DNA of 64,000 bases from Allomyces macrogynus ATCC 38327. Taxonomy: Eukaryota > Blastocladiomycota > Blastocladiomycetes > Blastocladiales > Blastocladiaceae. Under the pieces are notes generated by a model that was not told where the DNA came from, searched no databases, and saw only the letters and a program-made list of their open reading frames with translations. The stretch spans positions 58,840 through 122,839 of the forward strand of contig GG745330.1 in assembly GCA_000151295.1 (NCBI GenBank). Reading direction: 5' to 3'. How positions within the stretch are numbered: position 1 is the first letter of the stretch; each line of letters opens with the position of its first letter. The position numbers and the translations under genes are program-made. Shown here one piece after another: positions 23,653 through 36,578 of the stretch.

Positions 23653-24431
23653 GGAACTAGCGGGAGGGAGTAAATGGGAACAGGGTGAGTAAACTAATCG
23701 TGGATCGCGGTGTGTGATCTCTCCACCCGTCTTGCGGCAACGTACTCGGAGAGGTCAGGAATGGAGAGCCGCATCGTGTAGAGTGAGCGTGTCAAGGTCG
23801 CGGCCCTACATCATCGCCGTAAATTGGTGCGTGAAGGGCTCATTCAAATGCAGGTCACTTGTGAAATTGTTCTTGACGACAGGTTGGAGCGTCTGGCAGT
23901 GATCGCTTCGCGACAAGGCTTCCGAAGTTGGGACTGGTCGCGCCGGCAACAATCACGCTCGTCAATGACATACTGGTTCCAGGGCGTGAATTGGCTGGTA
24001 AGATTCCAATGCGGGCAGTGCCGGCGCTGAACGGTCGCGGCGTCGTGGTGGTCGCTGGTGGCCGGCGCGGGTCGTTGCCGGCTTGACAGCTGTCACGCGG
24101 CAAGGAACGCCCACGCGCGAGACGCGCGTGTTCGTTGATCTCGGAGCCGCTGTTGCTCGCGCGTCGGCCGCGAGCGGGTTGATGCGCCGCTTTCGCAGCC
24201 TGCAATGACCAACGCGGTTCACAGCATCCAGAGCGCACGCTGGTCACGATAAGCGCCTTGTTTCGCGCCTGTTGGTCGGCCACGACAGCGTGAACCGCGC
24301 GGGCGCACCATAGCGCTTCCTCCCGCTGCAATCGGTTCCTCCAACCATCCATCAGCCCAAGCATCACGCTTCAACCTTAGCCCGTCGACTTCCCCTCCCG
24401 CTCCACCACCGCGTTCTCCACCTCGTCCGCC
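23653..24431. other. Divergent intergenic region EMC4 / hydrolase
   Basis: About 780 bp between two diverging starts. No conserved protein in any frame, no tRNA-like B box or repeat recognised. A pyrimidine-rich stretch lies just before the hydrolase start, near 24375-24430, as often seen upstream of fungal genes. Confidence 0.45.
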
Positions 24432-25289
24432 ATGATGGCCTCGACCGACCGCGGCCGCGACCTTACCGAGGCGCACCTTGCGCACGACGATTCCACGCTC
24501 ATCTCGATTCCTGTCGGCAACGGCACCACCACGGTTCGCGCGTACCTGCACGCGCCGCGTACCGCGCTCGCCGGTGCGCTGCTCGTCTCAGGCGTCGGCG
24601 GCGGCGTCTCGGGCCCAACGGGCATGTACGTGTCGCTCGCGACACGGCTCGCGCGCGAGGGTGTCGCCACGCTCCGACTCGACTACCGCGTTCCGGGTCG
24701 CACGCCGGAGTGCGTCGCCGACATGGCCGCAGCGATTCAGCTCCTGCAGGACCGGTATGCGGTCGACAAGATTGCGACGGTCGGCTGGTCGTTTGGTTCC
24801 GCGCCCGTGTTCACGCTTGCCGACCGCATGCGCGATGTGCAGCTGATCAAGGCGATTGCTGTGGTCGCGCCGCAAATGGCCGATGCGATGGGCATTGACA
24901 ACGTGCCGCCCGTGCCCGTGCTCTTTGTCCACGGCGAAGACGACCAATGCCTGCCACCCAGGTGCTCAAAGATGCTCAAGCGCTCCTACGACACGTCGCT
25001 CGCGTTCCAAGCGCACGGCGGCCGGTGCGACGTGGTCCTAATGCCAGACGACGACCATTGCCTGACGCACACGTTCCGCGCCGCCGAGACGCGCATTCTC
25101 GATTTCTTGCTCGACGCGCTCGTGCCGGCGCGCCACGCCAAACACGTGGTCGCGTCGCTCGTGCCATCGGACACGGTAGGGATCGACCTCATGCGCAAGG
25201 GGCACGACTTGGATACGGTGCCGGGCGGCAGCGAGCACGAGTCGATCAATGACCACACGCGTGCTGCGCGCGCTGATGGGTCGGTTTGA
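24432..25289 (+). CDS. Alpha/beta hydrolase, dienelactone-hydrolase-like
   Basis: Single-exon alpha/beta-hydrolase of 285 residues. After strand ALAGALLVSGVGGG, helix and strand VATLRLDYRVPGRTPE, the nucleophile elbow is GWSFGS (Ser120). The acid is in VLFVHGEDDQCLP (Asp170 or 171) and the catalytic histidine in MPDDDHCL (His209), so the triad is complete and in order. The 24432 and 24435 ATGs are adjacent; either could start. The C-terminal 60 residues after the fold are extra. Substrate unknown: the fold covers esterases, acyl-thioesterases and lipases. It resembles the small hydrolases annotated KAT3/AIM2-like only loosely. Confidence 0.78.
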   Translation: MMASTDRGRDLTEAHLAHDDSTLISIPVGNGTTTVRAYLHAPRTALAGALLVSGVGGGVSGPTGMYVSLATRLAREGVATLRLDYRVPGRTPECVADMAAAIQLLQDRYAVDKIATVGWSFGSAPVFTLADRMRDVQLIKAIAVVAPQMADAMGIDNVPPVPVLFVHGEDDQCLPPRCSKMLKRSYDTSLAFQAHGGRCDVVLMPDDDHCLTHTFRAAETRILDFLLDALVPARHAKHVVASLVPSDTVGIDLMRKGHDLDTVPGGSEHESINDHTRAARADGSV

Positions 25290-25746
25290 CGGTCTACTCC
25301 GCGTGATCGCGGAGATGTGCCCGTTCGTGGCCAAGTGCAAACAAGATTGATATTTGATGATGCTTGGGTGGGCAAAGCGAGCCACGTCCACACCAAAAAC
25401 GACAGAGGACACGAGAAGAGCATTCAAACCCCGCACGGCCGGTCGACCTCGAGCTGGAGCGCGCTGGCCTGAGCTGGCCTCCAACAGGCACGAACTTGTG
25501 CGTGGCTCACCGGTTGTCTCGCCTCGACTTCACGTGAATTCCACGGGTCAAGGCCGACCCTTCGAGACGTGAGTCGATCAGGAGGAGTCTGGTCCTGGTC
25601 GACTGGCCAGCTCCACATTGCTCTGCTCGCAACTGCTGTCGCATCAGCTCGGCCGCTGGCGCGACCTTGACCCCCTGCAGCTCTGGGCCTGCAAGACTTA
25701 CGGCAATCCGTCCGAGCTCAGCAAAAGCACCTTATCGTCCTCTGCC
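25290..25746. other. Intergenic before SMC3
   Basis: About 460 bp between the hydrolase stop and the SMC3 start, both plus strand. No further gene; it should hold the SMC3 promoter. Confidence 0.5.
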
Positions 25747-28700
25747 ATGTTCATCAAGCAGGTCAGGCGAAACTCGCCTCATATGGACCAACTTCCACGC
25801 TCGCAGACGTGCTGACGGCCTTGATGCGACCAGATCATTATTCAAGGCTTCAAGTCGTACAAGGACCAAACGGTCATTGAACCGTTCAGTTCTCGCCACA
25901 ATGTCATCGGTTAGTTGGGCCCAAGTGACCCGTCGTCATTCAACCAATCGCGCTGTACTCATTTGTGACGCGCTGAAGCTTAGTGGGGCGAAATGGCTCA
26001 GGCAAGAGTAATTTCTTTTGGGGTATGGTCTTGACAAGCGTTCTTGTCCCCCGAATTTGGGGATCTGTCGTGCTCAACAATCATACCATTTTCTGTCCAG
26101 CCGTGCGATTTGTACTCAACGACGCGTACTCGGTCATGTCGCGCGAAGAGCGCCAGTCGCTGCTTCACGTATGTCCCTTTTTTGCCCTTCTCTCCGTCGG
26201 CAGACGAGATGCACAATTCTCACTTGCGCAACATGATTTGAATCGACAACAGGAGGGCTCCGGGCCCGCTGCCATGTCGGCGTTTGTTGAGGTAATTTTC
26301 GACAATGCCGACCACCGTTTTCCGGTATGCCTTTTTGACCGCTTCCCGTCAGCAGCAAGGCAGGTGCCTTTTTCGAGTCTGGGTCCCTGACGGGTTTGTT
26401 ATTGATTGTCTAGACGGGCCGCGACGAGGTCGTCTTGCGGCGTACGATTGGCCTGAAAAAGGACGAGTTTGCGCTCGACAAGAAATCGGCGACCAAGACC
26501 GAGGTCATGAACTTTCTCGAGTCGGCGGGCTTTTCGGCCGCGAACCCGTACTACATTGTCCCGCAAGGCCGCATCACGGCGCTGTGCAACGCCAAGGACA
26601 CGGACCGGCTGATGCTGCTCAAGGAAGTCGCGGGCACGGGCGTTTACGAGACACGGCGCACCGAGTCGCTGAAAATCATGGCCGACACGGACCTGAAGCG
26701 GCAAAAGATTGACGAGCTCATGCAGTTTATTGACGACCGGCTCGCGGAACTCGAAGAGGAAAAGGCCGAGCTGACCGAGTTTACGCGGCTCGACAAGGAT
26801 CGTCGGTGCATCGAGCACGCCATTTACGACCGCGAGCTGCGGCAAGTCACGGGCGAGCTCGATGCACTCGAGGGCAGCCGCCAGGCGCAGGTGCACGAGA
26901 GCCATACGGCGAGTGAGGCCGCGCGCGCGACCGACGCCGACCTGGATGCGGCCGTGCGCCTGCTGCAGGATCTCGAGCGCCAACTCGACCTGTTGCGCAT
27001 CGATCGCGATGCGCGCGACCTGGTTCACGCACAACGCGTGCAAAAAGTGACCGAGCTCGAACTGGCGTTGCGTGACGCCGAGCAAGGGCAGACCGCCGAG
27101 CGCGTCGCGACGCTCGAGGCTGAGCTTGTAACGACGCGCGCTGAGACCGACTCGACGCGCGCCGAGATCCATGCGTTAGAGCCGCATGTCCAGGACCTGA
27201 CCTTGCAGGAGCGCACGTTGCAGCGCGACCACGAAGACAAGGAGTCGCGCCGTCGCGTCTTGCTCGGTAAGCAGGGCCGTGCCGGCCAGTTTGCGTCGGC
27301 ACAAGACCGGCAGGCGTGGATGACGCATGAAATGGACCAGCTCGCACAGGTCTTGGCACGTGAGCGCCGTGAGGCCGCGGAGATGCAGCATGAGCTCGCC
27401 ACGATCGATGCTCAAGTCGTCGAGGCCGAGCGCGACGCGGCGAAGCTGCAGGCGCAGTCCGAGGCCGCGCAGGCGTCGAGTAGACAGTTGCGCGAGGCGC
27501 TCATGAAGGCGAATGAGCGTCGCGACAAGCTTGCCGACGACCGCAAGGACCTCTGGCGCCAAGAGTCGCGCGCTGACAGCACACTCGAGAACATCAAGGA
27601 CCAGCTGTCTGCGCTGGAACGCACGCTCTACTCGTCGGTCGACCGGAGCACGTCGAACGGCCTGCAGACGGTTCGCGACATTGTCGCGCGGCTGCAGCTC
27701 ACGGGCTACCACGGCGCGCTCTACGAGCTCATGGACGTGCCCGAAGAGTACCGCACGGCGGTCGAGGTGATTGGTGGCACGTCGATTTTCCACGTGGTCG
27801 TCGAGGACGATGCGGTTGCATCGCGCATTCTTGACGAAATGAAACATGTGCGGTCGGCGGGCCGCGTCACGCTCATGCCGCTCAACCGGCTCCGCCCAAA
27901 AGACTCGGCCTACCCGGACTCGTCCAACGCCATTGCCATGCTCGACCAGATCCAGTTTGACCCGAAATTCCGGCCGGCGTTCCAGCAGGTCTACGGCAAG
28001 GCCATTATTTGCCCGGACCTGCCGACGGCCGCGCAGTTCTCCAAGGCCAGTTCGCTCGACGCCGTGACGATTGCCGGTGACCGCGTCGACCGCAAGGGCG
28101 CGCTCAGCGGTGGGTACCTGGACACGCGCAAGAGCCGGCTCGAAGCGGCGTTGCAGTACAAGGCCGTCAAGGCGCAGCTGCAGCAGGCCGAGCGCGACGC
28201 GCAAGCCATCAAGCAGAAGATTCGCGCGACCGACCAGCAAGTGACGCAGGCCGTGGCGCGCGTCCAGGAACTGCAGTTGCAGCAGCAGCATGCGCACGAC
28301 GAGTCGGCCATGGCCGACTGGCAGGCCACCAAAAAGACGCAGGCAAGGCTCGCCACGACGCGCGCCGACTTGCAAGCGCAGCTGCACCGGCTCGAGCAGG
28401 ATATTCACGACCACGACGCAAAGCTGGCTGGGTTGCGTGACGAAATGCAGGCCGCGTCGTCGGCGCTCTCGGACGAGGAGAGGCAGGAACTCGTGCATCT
28501 CGAGCGCGAGATTAGCGAGAACCGCCGCCAGTGGCAGCGAGTCTCGCAGGCGCTGAGCGAGCGGAAGCGGCAGCTCGAGTCATTGCAGGTCAAGCTCGAC
28601 CATAACCTGATCTTGCGCGCGATTGGGCTCCAGCAGGACTTGGTCGCGGCGCAGGAGGCGGCGCTCGTGAACCAGGCGGACCAAGTACAGCGCGACCTCG

Positions 28701-29845
28701 CGCGCGCTCGTGAGCAAGTGGCTGCGGCGCACCGGGAGCTGCAGCAGGTCGGCCAGCAGATTGATGCTGCCACGACGCAAATCACCAAGGCGCAGCAGCG
28801 CATCGACGCGCTCAAGCAGGCGCTCGCGGAACGGCGCCGTACCATTGACGAGCAAGAGCTGGCGTTGTCCCGGTTGTTGCAGCAACGTCGCATGTTTCTC
28901 GAGCGGCGGGCCGAGGTGCAGCGTAATATTCGTGAACTCGGTGTCGTGCCGGAAGGTTTTCGCCGGTACGAGGACACGGATCTGGCGACGCTCGTGCGCA
29001 CGCTCAAGCGCACCAACGACCAGCTCAAGCAGTTTGCGCATGTCAACAAGAAGGCGTTTGAGCAGTACACCAACTTTGCGACGCAAAAGGAGCAGCTCGA
29101 GGCGCGCAAAAGCGAGCTCGACGAGTCGGATCAGTCGATTCGCAACTTGATTGCCACGCTCGACCACCGCAAGGACGAGGCCATCCGGCGCACGTTCCAG
29201 CAGGTCGCTAAGAATTTCGAGCGCGTGTTTGAGGAGCTCGCACCGGCCGGTCGTGGGCGATTGATCATTGTGCGCGACAGCGCGCCAGCGGGTGCGGGCA
29301 ACAGCGGTAATGGTGATGATGACGGTATGGACGTGGACGCGTCGGATCTCGACGAGGAGGACCAGGTCGCCACGTATCGCGGCATTTCGATTCAAGTGTC
29401 GTTCAACAGCAAGGTCGACGAAGGGCTCAAGATGCAGCAGCTGAGTGGCGGCCAAAAATCGCTGGTCGCGCTTGCGTTGATTTTCGCGATTCAGCAGTGC
29501 GACCCAGCGCCGTTTTACCTGTTTGATGAGATTGACGCCAACCTCGACGCGCAGTATCGCACGGCCGTGGCCAACCTGCTGCACCGGCTCAGCGACCACG
29601 CGCAGTTCATCACGACCACGTTCCGCCCAGAGCTGCTGGTCCACGCCGACAAGTTTTACGGCGTCACGTTCCACAACAAGGCGTCTAAGATTCAGGCGAT
29701 TGCCAAGGAGGAGGCGGTCGGGTTTATCGAGTTGGGCGCACAGGAGACGGTGGTTGCGGCGGCCGCTGCTGCCCCACAGGAGGAGGTCGTTGAGCCAGCA
29801 GTCGAGGCGACGCTCGAGCCCGAAGTCGAGCTTATGGAGCGCTGA
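25747..29845 (+). CDS. SMC3: Cohesin subunit SMC3
   Basis: SMC3 pairs with SMC1 in the cohesin ring that holds sister chromatids. Six exons join in phase: 25747-25761, 25834-25909, 25984-26022, 26101-26168, 26253-26324, 26414-29845, giving 1,233 residues (human 1,217). The first exon codes only MFIKQ. Walker A GRNGSGKS (32-39) is assembled across intron 2. The acetylation pair of the family is present in RRTIGLKKDEFALDKKSATK, and SAGFSAANPYYIVPQGRI follows. Two long coiled coils flank a hinge starting near SNGLQTVRDIVARLQLTGY. The C-terminal head has the signature LSGGQKSLVALALIF and Walker B PFYLFDEIDANLDAQ. All five introns sit in the first 13% of the gene, with the rest one exon. No defect seen. 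Confidence 0.97.
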
Positions 29846-30010
29846 TTGCGATTTGCTGTGATTCCGTGTACCGATTGTTTTGTCATCGAATGTGGTTTTT
29901 TTGGCCTGTCGATTTAACCTTGTCAGTGACCTCTTCTCCTGTGCTGCACATCTCGCGCCCAACAACTGCACTCCAAGGCTCACAATTGAATGAAGTTTAG
30001 GCAAAAGAAA

Positions 30011-31851
30011 TCACTCGATCGTTTTCATCGGCACTTCGAAATCAAACGGCATGAGCGAGTCGCGTACCATGGCTCCTTGCCCACTGGGCGTGTATGCGCG
30101 GAAAATAGCCGAATCAAAGTGGCCGCTCAAACTGATCCAACCCAGCCCACCAAATACAATATCGTGCCATGCGCGCTGGATGCCGTGGCCTTGCAACTCC
30201 CATTCGCCCGCCACTAGCCAAGGAGGCAAAGACGCGCGCGAATCCGGGGATGGCGGGCTCAAAATGGCCGGCATTGCACGGGTACGAGGCGCTAGGGCTT
30301 GAGCATCGGACGGGTTACTGTCAGGCTCCTCGTCGCGGCACGGAACCGTGTTCGATCCACCGTGCTGATCCGCCCTGAAGTTGGTGCCACGCACCGTCGC
30401 GGTCTCCTCGGGCGCACACGACTCGAGATCGAGCTCTGGCGGCGACGGCAGCGGCGCCTTCGAAAAAATCGAGCCCGCAAAACATGTCGGCCTTGGCGAT
30501 CGACGTGAAGTGGACGGGCAGCAAGGGGGAGACCCATACGGTGACGCCGACACGCGGGTCCGACGACTTGGCGACAAGGTCCAAGCGCGCGAGCCCGCTG
30601 AGGATAATGGATTTACCCGCTGGAATACAGTATGAGACGGGTTTGAGCCGCTTGATAATTTGCGGCGGCCGCAAGTCCACTGGATCAGTGAGCAAGTCGG
30701 TAAGACGCTGACTGGTCGACACGCCCGGCGTATCAATGATATGGCCCTTGAGTTCGTTGTTGTTGACGACGGGCACCGTGTTGGGCACTTTCAAGAGCCC
30801 ACCGAACCGCGCCAGTGGGACGGGCAAGTGAGCGACAGTGGTCCCTGGCACGCGCGAGACGGTCACGTTCCCCGCGGATTTTGGGAAGCGCACGATATGG
30901 TGCAGGCAGTTGAGAAACTCGGACTTGCCGACGTTGGTGTGCCCGAGGAAGTAGATATCGCGCAAATTGAACTTGAACCGCAGCAACTGCACGTCGTCAA
31001 ACAAGTCGCGGATACCGAGACCTGACTGACTTGGGCCGAAATGATGTGAACGGCGGCGGGTCGCCAGGAAGGGTGCAGACGGTTCACGAAATGCGCGGTC
31101 CACTGCTGCGGGCGAGCGGGCGTGGCCGAGAGCGGGAGCAAGTCGGCCTTGTTGAAGACGAGCACGAATGGCGCTTGCCGAGGGACAACGCGCGCCAGGT
31201 CAAAGTGTGTGGCCGGGAAATCGAGCAGGTCGACAATTTGGACAAATAAGGCGCTTGGTCATATCGAGCTGATCCGGGGAAATGGAGGGCGGGCTAGGGA
31301 CGGGGGGGAGGCATTGCTGACGGTGAGGTCGTGGCAGTGTTGGCATACGAGCTGGGCAACGACGGCCGTCTCGCGTTCGAGAGCCTTGGCGACTTGGGTC
31401 AGTTTGCGTTGCTCGGCGCGCGACTGCGGCTTGGGGAAGGCGGCGACGAGTGCAGCGCGTGTTCCTGCGCGTTGTGAAAGGCGAGCAGGTCAAGTTTGCG
31501 TTGGTGGTCGGCGGCACGGGGGTCGGTCAGGAACCCGGGCGCGCCGGCGTGGTCGAATTGGAAAAAGGCGCCGCAGCCCGAGCACCGCTCGCGCACGAGA
31601 GCATAACGCGAGATGCGCGGATTCGGTTGCTGGTCGGGCTCGGCGGGTGCAGCGGAAGCGTCTTGCGCGGCCGATGCGATTGATGCCGTTGGAGCATGTT
31701 GGGGAGTCGAGAGCAGGGGAGAGGCAAGCGCGGGCCGGCAGAGGACAGGCGCGGTGCGTGGTTTGGGTGCCAGTGCGAGTCGCCTGGGCAGCGAGGTCGT
31801 GCTGGCCAGGGGAAGCCGGGCTGTGCGGGGCCGCGCGAGTGCCGAGATCAT
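30011..31851 (-). CDS. NOA1: NOA1/YqeH-type circularly permuted GTPase, mitochondrial
   Basis: This family (bacterial YqeH, animal NOA1) consists of circularly permuted GTPases needed for small-subunit ribosome assembly, in eukaryotes in mitochondria or plastids. The ATG at 31851 opens a basic, Arg/Ser/Leu-rich N-terminus (MISALARPRTARLPLAS) fitting a mitochondrial presequence. Then the zinc finger CSGCGAFFQFDHAGAPGFL and a second VCQHCHDL pair. The GTPase motifs appear in permuted order: VFNKADLLPL (NKxD), then HIISA, then P-loop GHTNVGKSEFLNCL, then HIIDTPGVS (DxxG). The C-terminus ends DIVFGGLGWISL and a stop at 30011. Several introns. At about 31030 the reading moves by one base between HIISA and SGLGIRDLF with no plausible intron (see findings). 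Confidence 0.87.
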
Positions 31852-32304
31852 GATGCGGCAAGTTGGTTGCCGTTGGTTGGCGCGCACGCGGCGCTGTCGG
31901 CTTGGAGAAGTTGGTCTGCGCGCGCCGTCCCCACAGTAATCCAGACGACCGCGGCCGTTGATACTTCAGTGATCGCTGGGTGCGGGTGGAGAAGACACGT
32001 GCACACTACTCCGCACAAGTCGAGTGCGCAGTGAGTCGCTGTCGCTCCCGGCTGATCGCGGTCGACACGCCCATTCACAGCCCGGCACCGGCAGCACCGG
32101 CACCTGCTGTACCGGCACCAGCGCGAGCACGAGCACGAGCAGGAGCACGAGCACGAGCAAGAGCAGCCTGCGCGGCCAGTCCTCCCGTTGCAGCAACGCA
32201 AGCCGGCAGTCTCGACGCGCTGCACACTTGCCAGCTGAGTTACCAGCAGTTCTCCGGTTCTCGATCGCATCCGACTAGCACGGGCCCGCTTCCAGCTTGC
32301 CACC
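31852..32304. other. Divergent intergenic region NOA1 / XPG
   Basis: About 450 bp between two diverging starts. It holds the short GAGCAC repeat described separately, but no gene. Confidence 0.5.
32119..32165 (+). repeat. GAGCAC hexanucleotide microsatellite
   Basis: About seven imperfect copies of GAGCAC/CGAGCA in a row, preceded by CACCGGCA repeats at 32085-32118. It lies about 140 bp upstream of the XPG start codon, in its promoter or 5' leader. Confidence 0.75.
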
Positions 32305-35300
32305 ATGGGCGTCAAGTCGCTGTGGAACATTGTCTCGCCCGCATCCAAGGCCGTGCGCCTCGACTCGCTCGACGGCCAAGTGCTCGCCATCGACGCGTCG
32401 ATCTGGCTCTACCAGTTTGTCAAGGCCATGCGCGACGACGACGGCAACGCGCTCGACCACGCCCACCTGCTCGGCTTCTTCCGCCGCCTCTGCAAGCTGC
32501 TCTACTGGGGCGTGTGCCCCGTCTTTGTCTTTGACGGCGCCGCGCCCGACCTCAAGCGCGCGACCTTGGTACGCGCCGCACCCTCTTCTGCCCTCTTCTG
32601 CATTGTGCAATGAACACGCCGCTAACAGGCTGCCCTGATTCGCACACTTATCAAGGCCGAGCGCCGCCGCCGCGAAGGCGAAAGCGCCCACGACGTGACG
32701 CGCACTGCCCAGCAACTACTGGCCGCGCAGCTCCAGCTCGCGGCGCTCGACCACGCCACGGGACACCCGTCGGCCGGTATCCCCATTGTGCCCAAGGGCA
32801 AGGCCAAGCGGAAACGCACCGCCAAGGACCCGTTCGCCCTGCCCGAGTCGACCGACTGGGAGGCCGTCATCCGCGCCAATTTGGCCAAAGCTCGCACCAC
32901 GCACGAGGATATTCGCATGCCGGCCCTGCCTGAGGAGCTGGCCGGCATTGCTCCTGCCTCCTCGTCCATCGACAACGCTGCGTCTGCTGCCACAACCTCT
33001 GCGACGCGCCACGTTGCGGCCGCTGCGTCGATCGCTGCCGCTCCCACCAAGGACGTAGCGACGTCCAGTCCCGATCCGGCCTGGATCGAGTACGGCCGGC
33101 GTCGGCGCCGACCGCGTGGCGGTGACCACGACGAGGCCGAGTTTATGCGATCCCTCAGGATTCTGCACGCTGCGACCGCAGGTACCATCTCTGACGCTGG
33201 CGGCACGCATCTCGACGAGGACGTGCAGCGTGCCGCGCACCACTTCAACTCGCTGCCCATCGAAGTGCAGCATGAAATTGTCACGCAGCTCAAGGACCGG
33301 TCGCGCCAGCCGTCGCACCGCCGTCTTGCCAAAATGATTCGCGATTCGCCGTCGGCGCTCGACTTTTCGATTCTCCAAGTCAAGAACCTCATGACGCGTA
33401 ATTACCTGACGCAAAAACTGCACCAGGTGTCGGGATTCGGCGGCGCCACGAACGAGCCGACGCCCGAGGCCATGGCCGCCCAAGCGCGCCGCGTCGCGAG
33501 CGACCGGCACCGTCGTTACGTGTTTCTCAAGAACGAGGACGGCCGCGGCTGGCGGTTCGAGGCGCAGACCTCAGCCGACGATGGTTCCGCAACGGCCCCT
33601 ACCGCCACTGGCCCCTCGAACCGCGCCCCGCTCTCTGTTCTTTCCGACAAGGCCAAGCCGGCGTTCCCGCTTGTTGGCGTCGAGCGCGCGTTTGGCACCG
33701 CCGAGTTACTTGCCATGGGGCTGCAGTCCGACTCGGACTCGGACGCTGACGACGAGTCGAGCAACGAATGGGACGAGAACGACGCTGTCTTTGAACCCGT
33801 GACAGCCGGGTCCTTCCCACCCGAGGTCCGGGACCTTCTTGCCATGGTTCCGCCGCAGTTTCACGAGACGTTTGCGCTTGGCACGGAGATGCTGCGCTCT
33901 GCTGTCGGCTGGACCGCTGAGGAGCTTCGGCGCGCGCTGTCCGACTGCACTCAGCGGCTCGAGCTCGCGCAGCATGACATGATGCACGACCCGGCGCAAA
34001 TGACGCATTTTGAAAACCTCAACTTCTGGGAGGACTTTCTCGACAAGTTGCTCGTGCGCAGCGAGGTTATGACAGCTGATGAGCGTCGCGCTCGCTCGAC
34101 GGCATCCTCGGCGCGACAAGACGATGCGATTGCTGCTATTCAAGCGCTCGACGCTGCTGTTGGGCCCGACGACGCCGACGAGGAACGAATGGTTGAGGAT
34201 AGTGGCGCGGTTGAGTCTGCTCCTGCTCAACAATGGTCGGCCGCGGTTCCCTTGACTCAACCCATTGACGGCAACTCTGTCATGCACGACCAAAGCACTC
34301 GCTCGCCCAATTTCGGTCCTTTGCGCGCTCCTTCACGCTCGGCGGTTTCGGGCCCACTGGCCAAACGCCCTCGGCTCATGTTTTCTCGAGACTCGGATTC
34401 GGATTCGGATTCGGATTCGCAGCCGGACACGCACCTGCATTCGGACCAGCGCGACGAGCGCGGATTCATGTCGCGCGACTTGCCCGTGCCGCCTTTGATG
34501 CAGTGTGCGCCACTCGCTGCTCCTGGACGGAGTGTTGACGACCTCGCCCGAACTGACTCAGCTTTGACTGGTCCGGCGCTGGTCCATCACTCGACAGTGG
34601 CCATGCCAGCAACGAACGCGGTGCCTTTGTTTGATCCTGCAGCGTCATCGTCTGGGACGGAACCCCCCAGCACTGATCGACACGGCGGTTCGGCGCGTGC
34701 GCTCCCTCGCGGCGCAACTATCGGCTCCCAACCCGAAGTCACGACCGCGTCACCGGTCGACGGCATGGTGCTGGTTGATGCGCAAGAAGGCGGCGGCATG
34801 AGCAACGATGGCGAGGATGCTTCTTTTGAAGACGTCTCGTTGCCCGTTTTGGCGGCATCTCGCGCAGATCTTGGCCCTCCACCCGTCATTGACGCCGTGT
34901 CCGACCGAAACTCGGCGTGCGATTCCGATCAACCCGTCGACGACAAAATGGTGCTCGACGAGCAATGCTCGAACCATGGCGCTGGCTACGTTGTGGATGC
35001 CAGCGACGATGAAATGGCCGAGTTTGATACCGTCCTCGTTGCTAGCTCGACCCTCCCCGCGACGTTGACGGCGCCGCGAGCGAAGCCGCGCGTCGAAATG
35101 ACCGCAGCTCGGCTGCCCGATTTGATCGCTCCTTCTGACGTGATCGCGGACCCGTCGCTGCCCGCACCGGACCAGGCACTGGACGCGCCATCCGCCGACG
35201 TTATCCACATATCTCAGCCCGATTCCCGCATTGCGCACGAGCGACCGGTCTTGACGACGGCCGAGGAAGAGGCACTTGACGCGATCACTAAGACGCACCG

Positions 35301-36578
35301 CGGCGAAGAAGAGCAATTCGCGCTCTTTTTGTCGGAATTGCAGCAAAAGGACCTGACCGCCGTTCAAGTCGACTTGGCCGAAAAGGAGCGGACCTTGACC
35401 GCGCGCATTCGGCAAGAAAAGCGCGACGCCGACACGGTCACGCCCGAGATGGTGGCCGAGACGCAGACGCTGCTGCAACTCTTTGGCGTGCCGTACGTCA
35501 CGGCGCCGTTTGAGGCCGAGGCGCAGTGCGCGTGGCTGTCCAAGGAGGGCCTGGTCGACGGGGTCGTGACCGACGACTCGGACGTGTTCTTGTTTGGCGC
35601 CAAGGTCGTGTTCAAGAATATGTTCAATTCGGCCAAGTATGGTACGTCGGTCGTCTTAGCGTCGCAAGCCGCCTTCACGACCACTTTCGATGAGTTGATT
35701 CACCGTGTTGTTGATGATCCGGAACCATAGTCGAACGGTACACGGCATCCGATCTGGCCGAGGCGCTTCAGCTGGACCAGCGCGCCTTGATCCAGCTTGC
35801 GCACCTGCTCGGGTCCGACTACACGTCGGGCATCTCGGGGATCGGCGCCGTCGCCGCCATGGAAATCCTCGCCGAGTTTGCCGGCGACGCCGCCCATCCA
35901 GACGGCAGCACCGAGCTCACGCGGTTCGCCGAATGGGCGCGCGCGATCATCCAAGGCCAGGACCCAGACTCCGCGTCTGGCCGCCCCGTCTCTGACGTCC
36001 GCCAACGACTCCGCCGACTCGCGGCCAACGTGCCTGGCCGCAACTTTCCGGACCCGCGCGTGGACGCGGCCTACCTGCACCCGACGGTCGACGAGTCGCG
36101 CGAACCGTTCACGTGGGGAGAGCCGGACATTGACGGATTGCAGACATTGTTCTGGGACCGGGTCGGGTGGCCGCCTGCGCGCGTGCAGTCGACTGTCGGG
36201 CCGTTGATTGCGGCCATGAACCAGCGCCGACACCAGACACAGACGAAACTCACGTCGTTCTTGACGATTACCGACGCTCGCGCTCGGACCAAGCCGATTG
36301 CGTCGGCACGGATGCAGCGCGCGATTGCGACGAAGCGGGCGAGGACGACGGGTGATAAGGAGGAGGACGGGGAGGATGGATCGAGTTCCAGTGATGAGGA
36401 GTCGTCGGACGACGACTCGGTCGTTCCTCCCCGAAAGAAGAGTACCCGTGGTCGTGGCGGTGTTTGTGGTCGCGATCGTGGCCGCGGAGGTCGCGGCCGT
36501 GGCCGTGGGGGTCGCGGTCGCGGTCGTGGCAGCCAAAAATCCGTCTGTGCTGAAGGAACCGGCTCGCCGGCGAACTAG
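32305..36578 (+). CDS. ERCC5: XPG/Rad2 structure-specific endonuclease
   Basis: XPG (yeast Rad2) makes the 3' cut in nucleotide excision repair. Exons 32305-32568, 32629-35641 and 35731-36578 join to 1,374 residues (human 1,186). The N domain [20 protein letters not shown] has the catalytic Asp30 ([12 protein letters not shown]) and Asp77 ([12 protein letters not shown]) at the human positions. The I domain has [23 protein letters not shown] and [13 protein letters not shown], covering the remaining acidic metal ligands. The two halves are separated by an approximately 800-residue spacer, acidic and Ser/Ala-rich, with an [11 protein letters not shown] run near 34395. Near the end, QTKLTSFL fits a PCNA-binding PIP box, and the tail is a run of RG/RGG repeats. 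Both introns are 60-89 nt. Confidence 0.95.
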
